A stretch of DNA of 64,000 nucleotides from Cryobacterium sinapicolor. Lineage in GTDB: Bacteria; Actinomycetota; Actinomycetes; Actinomycetales; Microbacteriaceae. The position numbers and the translations under genes are program-made. This document shows, in pieces, positions 52,079-60,690 of this stretch. The notes beneath the pieces are model-generated. The model was not told the origin of the DNA and did no database searches. It saw nothing but the letters and a program-made list of their open reading frames with translations. Positions within the stretch are counted from its first letter, which is position 1. Each line of letters begins with the position of its first letter. The stretch covers positions 117,972 to 181,971 of the forward strand of contig NZ_SOGQ01000034.1 in assembly GCF_004403465.1 (NCBI RefSeq). Reading direction: 5' to 3'.

Positions 52079-52204
52079 GCGCCGACGTTAGACCGGTGGT
52101 GTGGGCGGAAACCGCGGCGCGCGAGAGCCGAACGGAGTCCGGGCCACCGCTCGGCTGGGGAGGAGAGGCACAACACCCAACGACCGCCGGGCGAACCACC
52201 GGTT

Positions 52205-52247
52205 AAAAAAAGGGGGGCGGCACCTATTGGGGGGAACAGGTGCCGCC
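52205..52247 (-). terminator. Intrinsic terminator of the 6C RNA
   Basis: Perfect 10-bp stem GGCGGCACCT/AGGTGCCGCC with a 12-nt loop, followed after a C-run by seven Ts on the minus strand. Confidence 0.85.
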
Positions 52248-52300
52248 TCGGCAGTGCGCTGATTGGGGGGAACCAAACACACCGCAGGTCAAAACTTTCG
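52205..52300 (-). ncRNA. 6C small RNA
   Basis: On the minus strand two hairpins each expose a run of six cytosines in the loop, the definition of the actinobacterial 6C RNA family. Hairpin 1: GTGTGTT (52282-52276) pairs with AGCGCAC (52260-52254) around GGTTCCCCCCAATC. Hairpin 2: GGCGGCACCT (52247-52238) pairs with AGGTGCCGCC (52225-52216) around GTTCCCCCCAAT. Seven Ts follow. The 5' end is a guess. In M. tuberculosis the family member (B11/6C) also lies beside the tad locus. Confidence 0.82.
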
Positions 52301-52351
52301 TTCGGACGAGAGTCAATCTACAAGGGGAATTACAGATGCGCAAGTCCCCTA

Positions 52352-52371
52352 TGTCCTCATAAATGAGGACA
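52352..52371 (+). promoter_or_regulatory. Perfect palindrome upstream of acs
   Basis: TGTCCTCAT and ATGAGGACA are exact inverted arms around AA, 154 bp before the acs start. It is a candidate operator for acs or the 6C RNA; the cognate regulator is unknown. Confidence 0.5.
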
Positions 52372-52524
52372 CAGAACCGTCGGGCCTGATGAGACCACAA
52401 TTGGGGGTGTGAACGCGCCGCAATTTCGCGCAACCTGAGCGGCGCATGCCGCCCTGTAGGGTTCAAGAGGGGGCTGGGTTAACGCGCCCGATACACGCAG
52501 CGATCGCAAAGGAGCGACATACGT

Positions 52525-54480
52525 ATGAGCGTCAAGATCGATAACCTTCTCCACGAATCCCGCAGATTCCCGCCGACGCCGGAGTTTGCCGCACAGTCCA
52601 TCGCCAAGCCACAGATCTATCAGGATGCCGCGGACGACCGCCTGAAATTCTGGGCTGATCAGGCTCGCGAGCTGCTGCACTGGCACAAGCCGTTCACCAA
52701 AACGCTGGACTGGACGAACCCGCCGTTCGCGAAATGGTTCGAAGACGGCGAACTCAACGTGGCCTGGAACTGCCTCGACCGGCACGTGCTCGCCGGCAAC
52801 GGCGACCGCGTCGCGCTGCACTTCGAGGGCGAGCCCGGCGACTCCCGCGACATCACGTATGCCGAACTCACTGCCGAAGTGAAGCGTGCTGCGAATGTGC
52901 TGATAAAGCTCGGCGTCAACGCCGGAGACCGGGTCGCGATCTACCTGCCGATGATCCCGGAAGCGGTCATCTCGATGCTCGCCGTGGCCCGCATCGGCGC
53001 CGTGCACTCGGTCATCTTCGGCGGATTCAGCGCCGAGAGCCTCCGGTCGCGCATCGACGACGCCAGCGCCGTGCTCGTGATCACCGCCGACGGCGGCTAC
53101 CGCAAGGGCAAGGCCTCCGCGTTGAAGCCGGCCGTCGACGCGGCCCTGGAGAGCGGCGAGACGACCGTGCGCAACGTGCTCGTGGTCAAGCGCACCGAGG
53201 GTTTCGTGGAGTGGTTCGACCGCGACCTGTGGTGGCATGACGAGCTCGCGTCGGTCGAAGCCGAGCACGAGGCGCTGGGCTTCCCGGCCGAGAACCCGCT
53301 GTTCATCCTCTACACGTCCGGCACCACCGGCAAGCCCAAGGGCATCCTGCACACCACCGGCGGCTACCTCACCCAGGCGGCCTTCACCCACAAGAACGTG
53401 TTCGACCTGCACCCCGAGACGGATGTCTACTGGTGCACCGCCGACGTCGGCTGGATCACCGGCCACAGCTACGTGGTCTACGGCCCGCTCGCCAACGGCG
53501 CCACCCAGGTGCTCTTCGAGGGCACCCCGGATTCCCCGCACCCCGGCCGGTGGTGGGAAATCGTCGAGAAGTACAAGGTGAGCATCCTGTACACGGCGCC
53601 CACGGCCATCCGTACCTTCATGAAGCTGGGACGCCAGATTCCGCAGGGCTTCGACCTGACCAGCCTGCGCCTGCTCGGTTCGGTGGGCGAGCCCATCAAC
53701 CCGGAGGCGTGGATGTGGTACCGCGAGGTCATCGGCGGCAACGTCGCGCCCGTGGTCGACACCTGGTGGCAGACCGAGACCGGGGCGATCATGATCTCCG
53801 CCCTGCCCGGTGTGACCACAACCAAGCCCGGGTCGGCGCAGAGCCCGATCCCCGGCGTCGTGATCGACGTGCTCGACGACGAGGGCAACCACGTGGGCCG
53901 CGACAACGGTGGCCTCCTCGTAGTGACCGAACCGTGGCCGTCGATGCTGCGCGGCATCTGGGGTGACCCGGAGCGCTTCAAGGAGACGTACTGGGAGAAG
54001 TTCGGTTCGGAGAACCCGCGCTACTTCGCCGGCGATGGCGCCCGCCTCGACCGTGACGGCGAGATCTGGCTGCTCGGCCGGGTCGACGACGTGATGAACG
54101 TGTCAGGACACCGCCTGTCGACGGCCGAGATCGAGTCGTCGCTCGTGGCGCACCCGATGACCGCCGAGGCGGCCGTCGTCGGGGCGCACGACGACATGAC
54201 CGGCCAGGCCGTGGTGGCGTTCGTCATCATCAAGTACAGCCACCTGGAGGAGTCCTCGCACGAGGACATCCAGACCGTGCTGCGGGCGCACGTGTCCCAG
54301 CAGATCGGTGCCATCGCCCGGCCCCGGCAGATCTACATCGTGAGCGAGCTGCCGAAGACGCGCTCGGGCAAGATCATCCGGCGTCTGCTGCAGGATGTCG
54401 CGGAGGGCCGCGAGGTCGGCGACACCACCACCCTGGCCGACACCTCGGTGATGACGGCGATCGTCTCCACCCTGAAGTAG
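52525..54480 (+). CDS. acs: Acetyl-CoA synthetase
   Basis: Activates acetate to acetyl-CoA via acetyl-AMP. The 651-residue protein has the ATP-binding loop YTSGTTGKPKG near residue 263, the WWQTETG motif and the C-terminal PKTRSGKIIRR with Lys616, the residue acetylated to switch off homologues. AAAGGAG lies about 11 nt before the ATG. Together with pckG and the RamB-type regulator it would support growth on acetate. The gene is followed by element B4. The position near tad and ponA-type genes matches Rv3667. Confidence 0.96.
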   Translation: MSVKIDNLLHESRRFPPTPEFAAQSIAKPQIYQDAADDRLKFWADQARELLHWHKPFTKTLDWTNPPFAKWFEDGELNVAWNCLDRHVLAGNGDRVALHFEGEPGDSRDITYAELTAEVKRAANVLIKLGVNAGDRVAIYLPMIPEAVISMLAVARIGAVHSVIFGGFSAESLRSRIDDASAVLVITADGGYRKGKASALKPAVDAALESGETTVRNVLVVKRTEGFVEWFDRDLWWHDELASVEAEHEALGFPAENPLFILYTSGTTGKPKGILHTTGGYLTQAAFTHKNVFDLHPETDVYWCTADVGWITGHSYVVYGPLANGATQVLFEGTPDSPHPGRWWEIVEKYKVSILYTAPTAIRTFMKLGRQIPQGFDLTSLRLLGSVGEPINPEAWMWYREVIGGNVAPVVDTWWQTETGAIMISALPGVTTTKPGSAQSPIPGVVIDVLDDEGNHVGRDNGGLLVVTEPWPSMLRGIWGDPERFKETYWEKFGSENPRYFAGDGARLDRDGEIWLLGRVDDVMNVSGHRLSTAEIESSLVAHPMTAEAAVVGAHDDMTGQAVVAFVIIKYSHLEESSHEDIQTVLRAHVSQQIGAIARPRQIYIVSELPKTRSGKIIRRLLQDVAEGREVGDTTTLADTSVMTAIVSTLK

Positions 54481-54490
54481 CCCTCTCCTC

Positions 54491-54573
54491 ACCAACTCGA
54501 CGGAGATTTTCGCAAAAACCGGCCCACAACATCCGTTTGGGCCCGTTTGAGTGAAAATCTCCGTCGAATTCGT
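54491..54573. repeat. Family B 83-bp palindromic element, copy B4
   Basis: Left end ACCAACTCGACGGAGATTTT is inverted as AAAATCTCCGTCGAATTCGT with two differences. An inner GGCCCA/TGGGCC stem is present. It begins 10 bp after the acs stop and lies between convergent acs and ridA. Confidence 0.93.
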
Positions 54574-54624
54574 TCGCGCGTCAGGAGATCAGGCGCGGCA
54601 ACGCGTCAGGCGATCAGGCGGTCA

Positions 54625-54704
54625 GCGTCAGGCGATCAGCGTCAGGCGATCAGCGTCAGGCGGTCAGTGTCAGGCGATCAGCGTCAGGCGATCAGCGTCA
54701 GGCG
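54625..54704. repeat. 14-bp tandem repeat reaching into the ridA stop codon
   Basis: Nearly six copies of GCGTCAGGCGATCA; the ridA stop (54698-54700) lies in the last partial unit. Confidence 0.9.
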
Positions 54705-55168
54705 AAGGAGACGATGAGCTCCAGCTCGACCGGGGAATCCAGCGGCAGAACGGCGACGCCGACGGCCGAGCGGGCGTGCACGCCCCGGTCCCCGAAGATC
54801 TCACCGAGCACCTGTGAGGCACCGTTGACGACACCGGGCTGGCCGGTGAACGACGGGTCGGATGCGACGAAACCGGTGACCTTGACGACCTGCGTGACGC
54901 GGTCGAGGGACCCGATCACGGCCTGGATGGCGGCGAGCGCATTGAGCGCGCACTGCCGGGCGTAGTCGTGGGCGTCGGCGGCCGGCACGAGGCCGTGTCC
55001 GTCGCCGACCTTGCCGGTGGCCGGCAGGGCCCCCGAGACCATCGGCAGCTGGCCGCTGGTGAACACCAGCGAGCCGGACACGACGGCCGGCACGTACGTC
55101 GCCACGGGCGGCACGACGCTCGGCAGCTCGATGCCGAGTTCAGCCAGACGGGCGTCGATCTGCGACAC
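54698..55168 (-). CDS. ridA: RidA/YjgF-family protein
   Basis: A 156-residue member of the Rid superfamily, which deaminates reactive enamine/imine intermediates. Conserved features: VVSGSLVFTSGQLP, then ALNALAAIQAVIGSLDRVTQVVKVTGFVAS and the C-terminal GVAVLPLDSPVELELIVSF. The usual catalytic Arg is replaced in this subgroup (RSAVGVAVLP), which resembles Rv3678c. It starts 3 bp after the DUF4177 stop on the same strand and its stop codon lies in a tandem repeat. Confidence 0.92.
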   Translation of the reverse strand: MSQIDARLAELGIELPSVVPPVATYVPAVVSGSLVFTSGQLPMVSGALPATGKVGDGHGLVPAADAHDYARQCALNALAAIQAVIGSLDRVTQVVKVTGFVASDPSFTGQPGVVNGASQVLGEIFGDRGVHARSAVGVAVLPLDSPVELELIVSFA

Positions 55169-55171
55169 GGC

Positions 55172-55336
55172 TCAGGCTCTTTCGGTGGCGACGGGACGCT
55201 TGAGGTAGGCGACGAGCCCACCCTCCGGTCCGGGAACGACCTGCACGAGTTCCCATCCCTCCGAGCCCCAATTGTTCAGAATGGCAGCTGTGTTGTGAAT
55301 CATCAGCGGCGTCGTGAGGTACTCCCAGGCAGGCAT
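55172..55336 (-). CDS. Small DUF4177-like protein
   Basis: A 54-residue protein beginning MPAWEYLTTPLM and containing NNWGSEGWELVQV, the hallmark of DUF4177-type small proteins. The ATG at 55336 has GGAG 5 nt upstream. It is the first gene of a pair with ridA. In mycobacteria a similar short gene (Rv3678A) stands next to Rv3678c, supporting the assignment. Role unknown. Confidence 0.8.
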   Translation of the reverse strand: MPAWEYLTTPLMIHNTAAILNNWGSEGWELVQVVPGPEGGLVAYLKRPVATERA

Positions 55337-55386
55337 ATGGCTCCGATTCAGGCGGTTATTCAGATTTGTCAATTAGTCTCAAGTGT

Positions 55387-57987
55387 ATGTCTGCCAAAAA
55401 TCGTACGGTTAGTGGAGCGCTCGGCGGGCTCCTGGGTTTCGTTGGGATGAGCGCCGTCGCCGGCATCCTCGTCGCCGCTGCTGTAACTCCCGCTTTGGCC
55501 CTCTCCGGCATGACGGCCACGAACACGATCAACATGTTCGAGAGCCTGCCCGACTACCTTGCGATCGACCAGCTGGCGCAGAAGAGCAACATCTACGCCA
55601 CCAACAGTGACGGCAGCACCATGCTCTTGGCCTCGTTCTATGACCAGAACCGCGTCGAAGTCGAGTGGGATGCGATCAGCCCGTTCGTCAAGGATGCCGC
55701 GATCGCCGGCGAGGACCCCCGTTTCTACGAGCACGGCGGCATCGACCTCGAGGGAACCGTCAAGGGTGTCGTGAGCACCGTGGCCACCGGCGACGCGCGC
55801 GGTGGATCCTCGATCACCCAGCAGTACGTCAAGAACGTGCAGGTGCAGAAGTGCGAGGCCCTGGCCGACGAAGAGAAGCGCATGAGCTGCTACGACCTCG
55901 CCACGGAAACCACTCCCGACCGCAAGCTCAAGGAGATGCGCCTCGCCATCGGCGTGGAGAAGCAGTACGCGAAAGATGACATCCTTCGCCAATACCTGAA
56001 CATTACCGGCTTCGGCGGCACGGTCTACGGCATCGAGTCGGCCGCCAACTACTACTACAACACCAGCGCCGCGGGCCTGACTCTGGCACAGGCAGCAAGC
56101 CTGGTCGCGATCGTGAACAACCCGGTCAAGTTCCAGCTCGACAACCCGGAGAGCGAAACCAACGGCGTCGCCAACGGGTATGCCGCCAACAAGGAGCGCC
56201 GCGACTACATCCTGGGCGAGATGCTCAAGTACCAGAAGATCACCCAGGAAGACTATGACGCCGCCATAGCCACCGTGATCGAACCGACCATCACGGAGCC
56301 GAGCACCGGCTGCGCCACGGCCGGCGGCAGCGCATACTTCTGCGACCTGGTCGTCAACACCCTCCAGAACGACCCGACCTTCGGCGAGGACGCAGTCACC
56401 CGCATGGCCAACTTCCGGCGCGGTGGCTACGAGATCTACACCACGCTCGATATCGACCTGCAGATCGCCGCCGAGGGCACCATGAAGAAGCACGTGCCGA
56501 AGCAGTATGGGGATTGGGACGTGGGTGGCGTGATCACCAGCGTCGAGGTGGGCACCGGCCGAGTCTTGGCCATGACCCAGAACAAGGATTACAGCCAGGA
56601 TCCGGCGGTCACCGAGAACAACGCGGATTACACCGGAATCAACTACAACACCAACTACAACGAGGGTGGCTCGCTGGGGTTCCAGCCCGGCTCGACCTAC
56701 AAGGTCTTCACCCTGGCCGAGTGGCTGACCCAGGGGCACACGCTCAACGAGCGTGTCGACTCCCGCGTCAAGAGCAACTGGGGCGTCTTCAAGAACAGCT
56801 GTGAGGGCAACCAAAGCTACGCCTTCGCCCCCAAAAACGACGCGAACGAGTCCGGCAGCAACTACAGCGCGCTGCAGTCGACGATCACCTCGATCAACAC
56901 CGGATTCATCGGTATGGCGAAGAAGCTGGACCAATGCGGCATCGCCAAGACGGCCGAAGCCTTCGGTGTGGGCCGCGCCGACCTTGAGCCGCTGGACCAG
57001 GGGCCGTCGGCTGTGCTCGGGACCAACGAGGTCGCCCCGCTGAGCATGGCCATCGCCTTCGCCGGAATCGCCAACAACGGTCTCAGCTGCAGCCCGATCG
57101 TGATCGACCGGATCGTCGGCGGCGACGGCGACGGCACCGATATGACTCCACCGAAGACAAAGTGCACCCAGGCGGTCACCCCGGAGGTCGACGCCGGCAT
57201 GACCTACGCCATGCAGAAGGTCATGACCGAGGGAACCGCACGCGCGTCAAATGCCGCAACGTCCCCGAAAGTGCCGATGATCGGCAAGACCGGAACCACC
57301 GACGGCAATAAGGACACCTGGATGAGCGGCGCGAGTAGCAAGGTCGCCACCGTGGTCGGCGTCGTCAGCGTCACCGGGGACATCAACCAGCGGCTGGTGG
57401 ACGATTGGGCGGGCGGCACGGCCGCCACTGCTCGTCACCGCATGTGGCCGGAGGTGATGAGTGTCGCGAACGCGAAGTACGGCGGAGACGCCTTCGCCGA
57501 GGCATCCAACAAGGTTCTTCAGACCGTTCAGATTCAGGTCCCCGACCTGCGCGGCAAGTCGATGAGCGAGGCCACCTCCACCCTGACCGGGGCCGGCTTC
57601 GACGTGGTCGACGGCGGCGCGACCGACTCCGAGATGCCCGCCGGTACCGTGGCGCGCACCGACCCGGCCGGCGGCTCCAGCGCCAGCCGCGGCTCGACCG
57701 TGACCGTCTACTCCAGCAACGGCGCCCTCAAGATCGTGCCCGACGTCGTGGGCAAGACCGAAGCCGAAGCCAATTCCACACTGCAGGGCTTCAGCGTCGC
57801 CAAGCAGGAGCAGGACGTAACCGATCCGAAGCAGGTCGGCACGGTGCTCGCGATGACGCCGACCGCCGGCAGCGGCGCCGCCGCGGGCAGCGCCGTCACG
57901 ATCGTGGTCGGCAAGCTCGCCGCCGGCGTCGCACCGGGCGCCCAACCGAACAATAACGGCAACGGCAACGGCGGGGGCAACGGATGA
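55387..57987 (+). CDS. Class A penicillin-binding protein with two PASTA domains
   Basis: Bifunctional peptidoglycan synthase of 866 residues, like mycobacterial PonA2. A membrane helix lies at residues about 11-38. The transglycosylase domain has Glu109 in AGEDPRFYEHGG and GGSSITQQYVKN. The transpeptidase has Ser436 (GSTYK), SIN and Lys634 (KTGTT). Two PASTA domains follow (about 715-780 and 785-850) and an Asn/Gly tail. ATG 55387 is chosen; TAGTCT at 55374-55379 could be a -10 giving a nearly leaderless mRNA, since no ribosome site is visible. Confidence 0.94.
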   Translation: MSAKNRTVSGALGGLLGFVGMSAVAGILVAAAVTPALALSGMTATNTINMFESLPDYLAIDQLAQKSNIYATNSDGSTMLLASFYDQNRVEVEWDAISPFVKDAAIAGEDPRFYEHGGIDLEGTVKGVVSTVATGDARGGSSITQQYVKNVQVQKCEALADEEKRMSCYDLATETTPDRKLKEMRLAIGVEKQYAKDDILRQYLNITGFGGTVYGIESAANYYYNTSAAGLTLAQAASLVAIVNNPVKFQLDNPESETNGVANGYAANKERRDYILGEMLKYQKITQEDYDAAIATVIEPTITEPSTGCATAGGSAYFCDLVVNTLQNDPTFGEDAVTRMANFRRGGYEIYTTLDIDLQIAAEGTMKKHVPKQYGDWDVGGVITSVEVGTGRVLAMTQNKDYSQDPAVTENNADYTGINYNTNYNEGGSLGFQPGSTYKVFTLAEWLTQGHTLNERVDSRVKSNWGVFKNSCEGNQSYAFAPKNDANESGSNYSALQSTITSINTGFIGMAKKLDQCGIAKTAEAFGVGRADLEPLDQGPSAVLGTNEVAPLSMAIAFAGIANNGLSCSPIVIDRIVGGDGDGTDMTPPKTKCTQAVTPEVDAGMTYAMQKVMTEGTARASNAATSPKVPMIGKTGTTDGNKDTWMSGASSKVATVVGVVSVTGDINQRLVDDWAGGTAATARHRMWPEVMSVANAKYGGDAFAEASNKVLQTVQIQVPDLRGKSMSEATSTLTGAGFDVVDGGATDSEMPAGTVARTDPAGGSSASRGSTVTVYSSNGALKIVPDVVGKTEAEANSTLQGFSVAKQEQDVTDPKQVGTVLAMTPTAGSGAAAGSAVTIVVGKLAAGVAPGAQPNNNGNGNGGGNG

Positions 57988-58967
57988 CCCGCGCCAGCGC
58001 CGCGGGCTCCGCCCTGGCCGTTAGCGTCGGGGCGGTAGCCGCTGCCGGCGTCGCCGCGTTCGCCTGGGGCTCCCTCGTGGAGCGCCGCATGTTCACCCTC
58101 CGCGAGGTTGCCGTTCCGGTGCTCGCGCCGGGATCCGCCTCGATCAAGGTACTGCACCTCTCCGACCTGCACATGGCCCCGTGGCAGCGGGACAAGCAGG
58201 AGTGGGTGCGCGGCCTGGCCGATCTCGAGCCTGACCTCGTCGTGAACACCGGCGACAACCTCGGCCACGCCGACGGCATCTCCGGAATCGAGTACGCCCT
58301 GGAGCCCTTCCACGGTATCCCGGGAATCTTCGTCAACGGATCCAATGACTACTACGGTCCGATGCTGAAGAATCCGCTGGCGTATTTCGGCGCCCCGTCG
58401 CTGCTGCGCACGGCACTGCACGAGAAGCTCGACATCGACCACCTGCACCGCGTGTTCGCCGACCTCGGCTGGCTCGACCTCGACAATGCGGCCGCCGCAC
58501 TCGACATCAACGGCACCCACCTGGAACTGTTCGGAGTGGACGACCCGCACGTCGGGTTTGACCGCCTCGACTTGATCACCCGGGCCATCGACGACCTGCG
58601 CGCGAGCGACCCGCTGTCGGAGGAGCACTGGCCTGACCCGGAAGTGGCTTCCCCGCCGCGATCGACGCTCACCGTGGGTGTCGCCCACGCTCCCTACCAA
58701 CGCGTGCTGAACTCCTTCGTCAACCACGGCGCCCAGCTGATCCTGGCCGGGCACACGCACGGCGGGCAGGTGTGCGTGCCCCGGTACGGCGCCCTCGTCA
58801 CCAACTGCGACATCCCGCGCAAGCAGGTGAAGGGGCTCAGCCTCTGGGACTCCGGCCTGCACACGTCCTATCTGAACGTGTCCGCGGGGCTCGGCACGTC
58901 GATCTACGCGCCGGTGAGGTTCGCCTGCGCGCCGGAGGCGACTCTGCTGACGCTGACGGCGGCGTAG
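57984..58967 (+). CDS. Metallophosphoesterase
   Basis: A 327-residue membrane-anchored metal-dependent phosphoesterase (one N-terminal helix, residues about 6-28). Metal ligands are in LHLSDLHM, VNTGDN, NGSNDYY (GNHD-type motif with Ser), and AGHTHGGQ. It overlaps the PBP stop by 4 bp (ATGA), as Rv3683 follows ponA2, so an envelope role is plausible. The physiological substrate is unknown. Confidence 0.92.
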   Translation: MTRASAAGSALAVSVGAVAAAGVAAFAWGSLVERRMFTLREVAVPVLAPGSASIKVLHLSDLHMAPWQRDKQEWVRGLADLEPDLVVNTGDNLGHADGISGIEYALEPFHGIPGIFVNGSNDYYGPMLKNPLAYFGAPSLLRTALHEKLDIDHLHRVFADLGWLDLDNAAAALDINGTHLELFGVDDPHVGFDRLDLITRAIDDLRASDPLSEEHWPDPEVASPPRSTLTVGVAHAPYQRVLNSFVNHGAQLILAGHTHGGQVCVPRYGALVTNCDIPRKQVKGLSLWDSGLHTSYLNVSAGLGTSIYAPVRFACAPEATLLTLTAA

Positions 58968-59016
58968 GTCTCGGATGGCTCGGCGCCGGATGGTCGAGGT
59001 AGCGCATCCGGGGGGT

Positions 59017-59022
59017 TATACT
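59017..59022 (+). promoter_or_regulatory. -10 element of tRNA-Pro
   Basis: TATACT lies 20 bp before the tRNA; a matching -35 is not clear. Confidence 0.45.
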
Positions 59023-59042
59023 TGACAAGGCTTACGGGCCAT

Positions 59043-59116
59043 CGGGGTATGGCGCAGCTTGGTAGCGCGCGTCGTTCGGGACGACGAGGTCGCAGGTTCA
59101 AATCCTGTTACCCCGA
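59043..59116 (+). tRNA. tRNA-Pro (anticodon CGG)
   Basis: Acceptor arms CGGGGTA and TACCCCG pair; D-arm GGCGCAGCTTGGTAGCGC; anticodon stem CGTCG/CGACG with loop TTCGGGA (anticodon CGG); T-arm CAGGTTCAAATCCTG. CCA is not encoded. Confidence 0.96.
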
Positions 59117-59123
59117 CAGATTC

Positions 59124-59157
59124 ACAAAACCCTCACTCTTCGGAGTGGGGGTTTTGT
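59124..59157 (+). terminator. Intrinsic terminator after tRNA-Pro
   Basis: ACAAAACCCTCACTC pairs with GAGTGGGGGTTTTGT around a stable TTCG tetraloop, with one T-G wobble. Confidence 0.88.
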
Positions 59158-59206
59158 AGTTGGCACGGCCAGCCTGGCGGGGCCGGAAGCGCGAGAGGAT
59201 CTTGTC

Positions 59207-60676
59207 ATGACCGATTCCAGCCCGGACGCCCCCGCACCCGCCGCCATCCCGCGGCACGCCTGGCAGGCCCTGATCGTGCTGCTGGCCGGCATGTTCATGG
59301 CGCTGCTCGACACCACGATCGTGAACGTGGCGCTTCCGACCATCCGTACCAGCCTGGACGCCTCGGAGGCCACGCTCTCCTGGATCATCTCCGGCTACGC
59401 GCTCGCCTTCGGGATAGCGCTGATCCCCGCCGGACGGCTGGGCGACCGCATCGGCCACAAGTGGGTCTTCTTCACCGGTCTGCTACTGTTCACCCTGGCC
59501 AGCCTCGCCTGCGGGCTCGCGCAGAACGACCTGCAGCTGATCATCGCGCGGGTCGTGCAGGGGCTCGCCGGCGGCATGTTCGTGCCGGCCGTGACCGCGG
59601 TGATCCAGCTCCTGTTTCCACCCATCGCCCGCGGCAAGGCGTTCGCGATCATGGGCACGGTCATCGGCGTGTCCACGGCGCTCGGCCCGATCGTCGGCGG
59701 CCTGATCATCGAGGCCTTCGGCGACGAGAACGGATGGCGCCTGGTCTTCTGGGTCAACCTGCCGATCGGTATCGTCGCCCTCGTCGCGGCGGCGATCCTG
59801 CTCCCGGCCGGCTCCGAACGCGCTCCGGGCACCACGAGCGGCGGCATCGACTGGGTGGGCCTGGTGCTGATCTCCACGGGGCTCGTTGCGCTGCTCGTTC
59901 CACTGATCGAGGGTGAAGACCGGGGCTGGCCGCTCTGGACCTACCTGACCCTCGCCGCGGGCGCACTTTTGATCGTGGCGTTCGGCTTCTGGGAGGTCGC
60001 CTACACCCGGTGGGGCAAGAGCCCGCTGGTGCCACCGAAGCTCTTCCGGCATCCGGCGTTCACCGGCGGCATTGTGCTCGCACTGGTCTATTTCGCGGCG
60101 TTCACCAGCATATTCTTCACCATTTCGATTCTCTGGCAGGCTGGGCTCGGGCACACCGCCCTCGAGTCGGGGCTGGTGTCGATCCCGTTCGCGATCGGCA
60201 CCATCATCGGAGCCTCGCAGAGCAACCGGCTGGCGCAGCGACTCGGCCGCACCGTTCTGGTGATCGGCGTATCCCTGGTCACCGTAGGCCTGCTCTGGAT
60301 CTGGCTCGCCCTGCTCCTGATCGGCCCTGAGATCACCAACTGGGTTTTGCTGCCGCCGCTGTTGATCGCGGGCCTCGGCAGCGGGTTTTTCATCGCGCCG
60401 AACGCCCAGTTCATCGTGGCGACCGTGGACCGCTCCGAGGCAGGCGCGGCCAGCGGCGTGGTCGGCGTCATGCAGCGGATCGGCAGCGCCGTGGGCATCG
60501 CCGTGATCGGCAGCGTCTTCTTCGGCACCCTGGTCGTGGCCGGCCCCGGCGCGGAGGCCGTCGCCGCCGGCTTCACCGACAGCGCCACCGCGGCCATGGG
60601 CGTGAGCGCCGCGTTCAGCGTGCTGGCGTTGCTGCTCGTGTTCGTTCTGCCGAAACGGGTGTCGGCCGGGCCGTAG
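59207..60676 (+). CDS. DHA2-family MFS drug efflux transporter
   Basis: A 489-residue, 14-helix exporter of the EmrB/QacA type. The first helix carries the family motif LLDTTIVNVALP, followed by GRLGDRIGHKWVF in the loop 2-3 motif and the proline/glycine-rich GVSTALGPIVGGLI in helix five. Likely proton-driven efflux of hydrophobic compounds. It starts about 50 bp after the tRNA terminator and a ribosome site GAGAGGATC precedes the ATG. No regulator is adjacent. Confidence 0.93.
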   Translation: MTDSSPDAPAPAAIPRHAWQALIVLLAGMFMALLDTTIVNVALPTIRTSLDASEATLSWIISGYALAFGIALIPAGRLGDRIGHKWVFFTGLLLFTLASLACGLAQNDLQLIIARVVQGLAGGMFVPAVTAVIQLLFPPIARGKAFAIMGTVIGVSTALGPIVGGLIIEAFGDENGWRLVFWVNLPIGIVALVAAAILLPAGSERAPGTTSGGIDWVGLVLISTGLVALLVPLIEGEDRGWPLWTYLTLAAGALLIVAFGFWEVAYTRWGKSPLVPPKLFRHPAFTGGIVLALVYFAAFTSIFFTISILWQAGLGHTALESGLVSIPFAIGTIIGASQSNRLAQRLGRTVLVIGVSLVTVGLLWIWLALLLIGPEITNWVLLPPLLIAGLGSGFFIAPNAQFIVATVDRSEAGAASGVVGVMQRIGSAVGIAVIGSVFFGTLVVAGPGAEAVAAGFTDSATAAMGVSAAFSVLALLLVFVLPKRVSAGP

Positions 60677-60690
60677 GGCCCGGTGCGCGG

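Larger units (their letters stand above)
52079..52524. other. Intergenic region with 6C RNA and acs upstream palindromes
   Basis: A 446-bp divergent spacer. It holds the 6C RNA with its terminator near 52205-52300. At 52323-52350 AGGGGAATT pairs imperfectly with AAGTCCCCT, and a perfect 9-bp palindrome lies at 52352-52371. The ribosome site AAAGGAG is near 52507-52513. The GC content is lower than in the genes around it. Confidence 0.75.

Noticed and set aside
11685..54570. Family B elements as insertion sequences
   Set aside because: At 83 bp they encode nothing and no clear target-site duplications flank them; I call them non-autonomous or structural repeats only.
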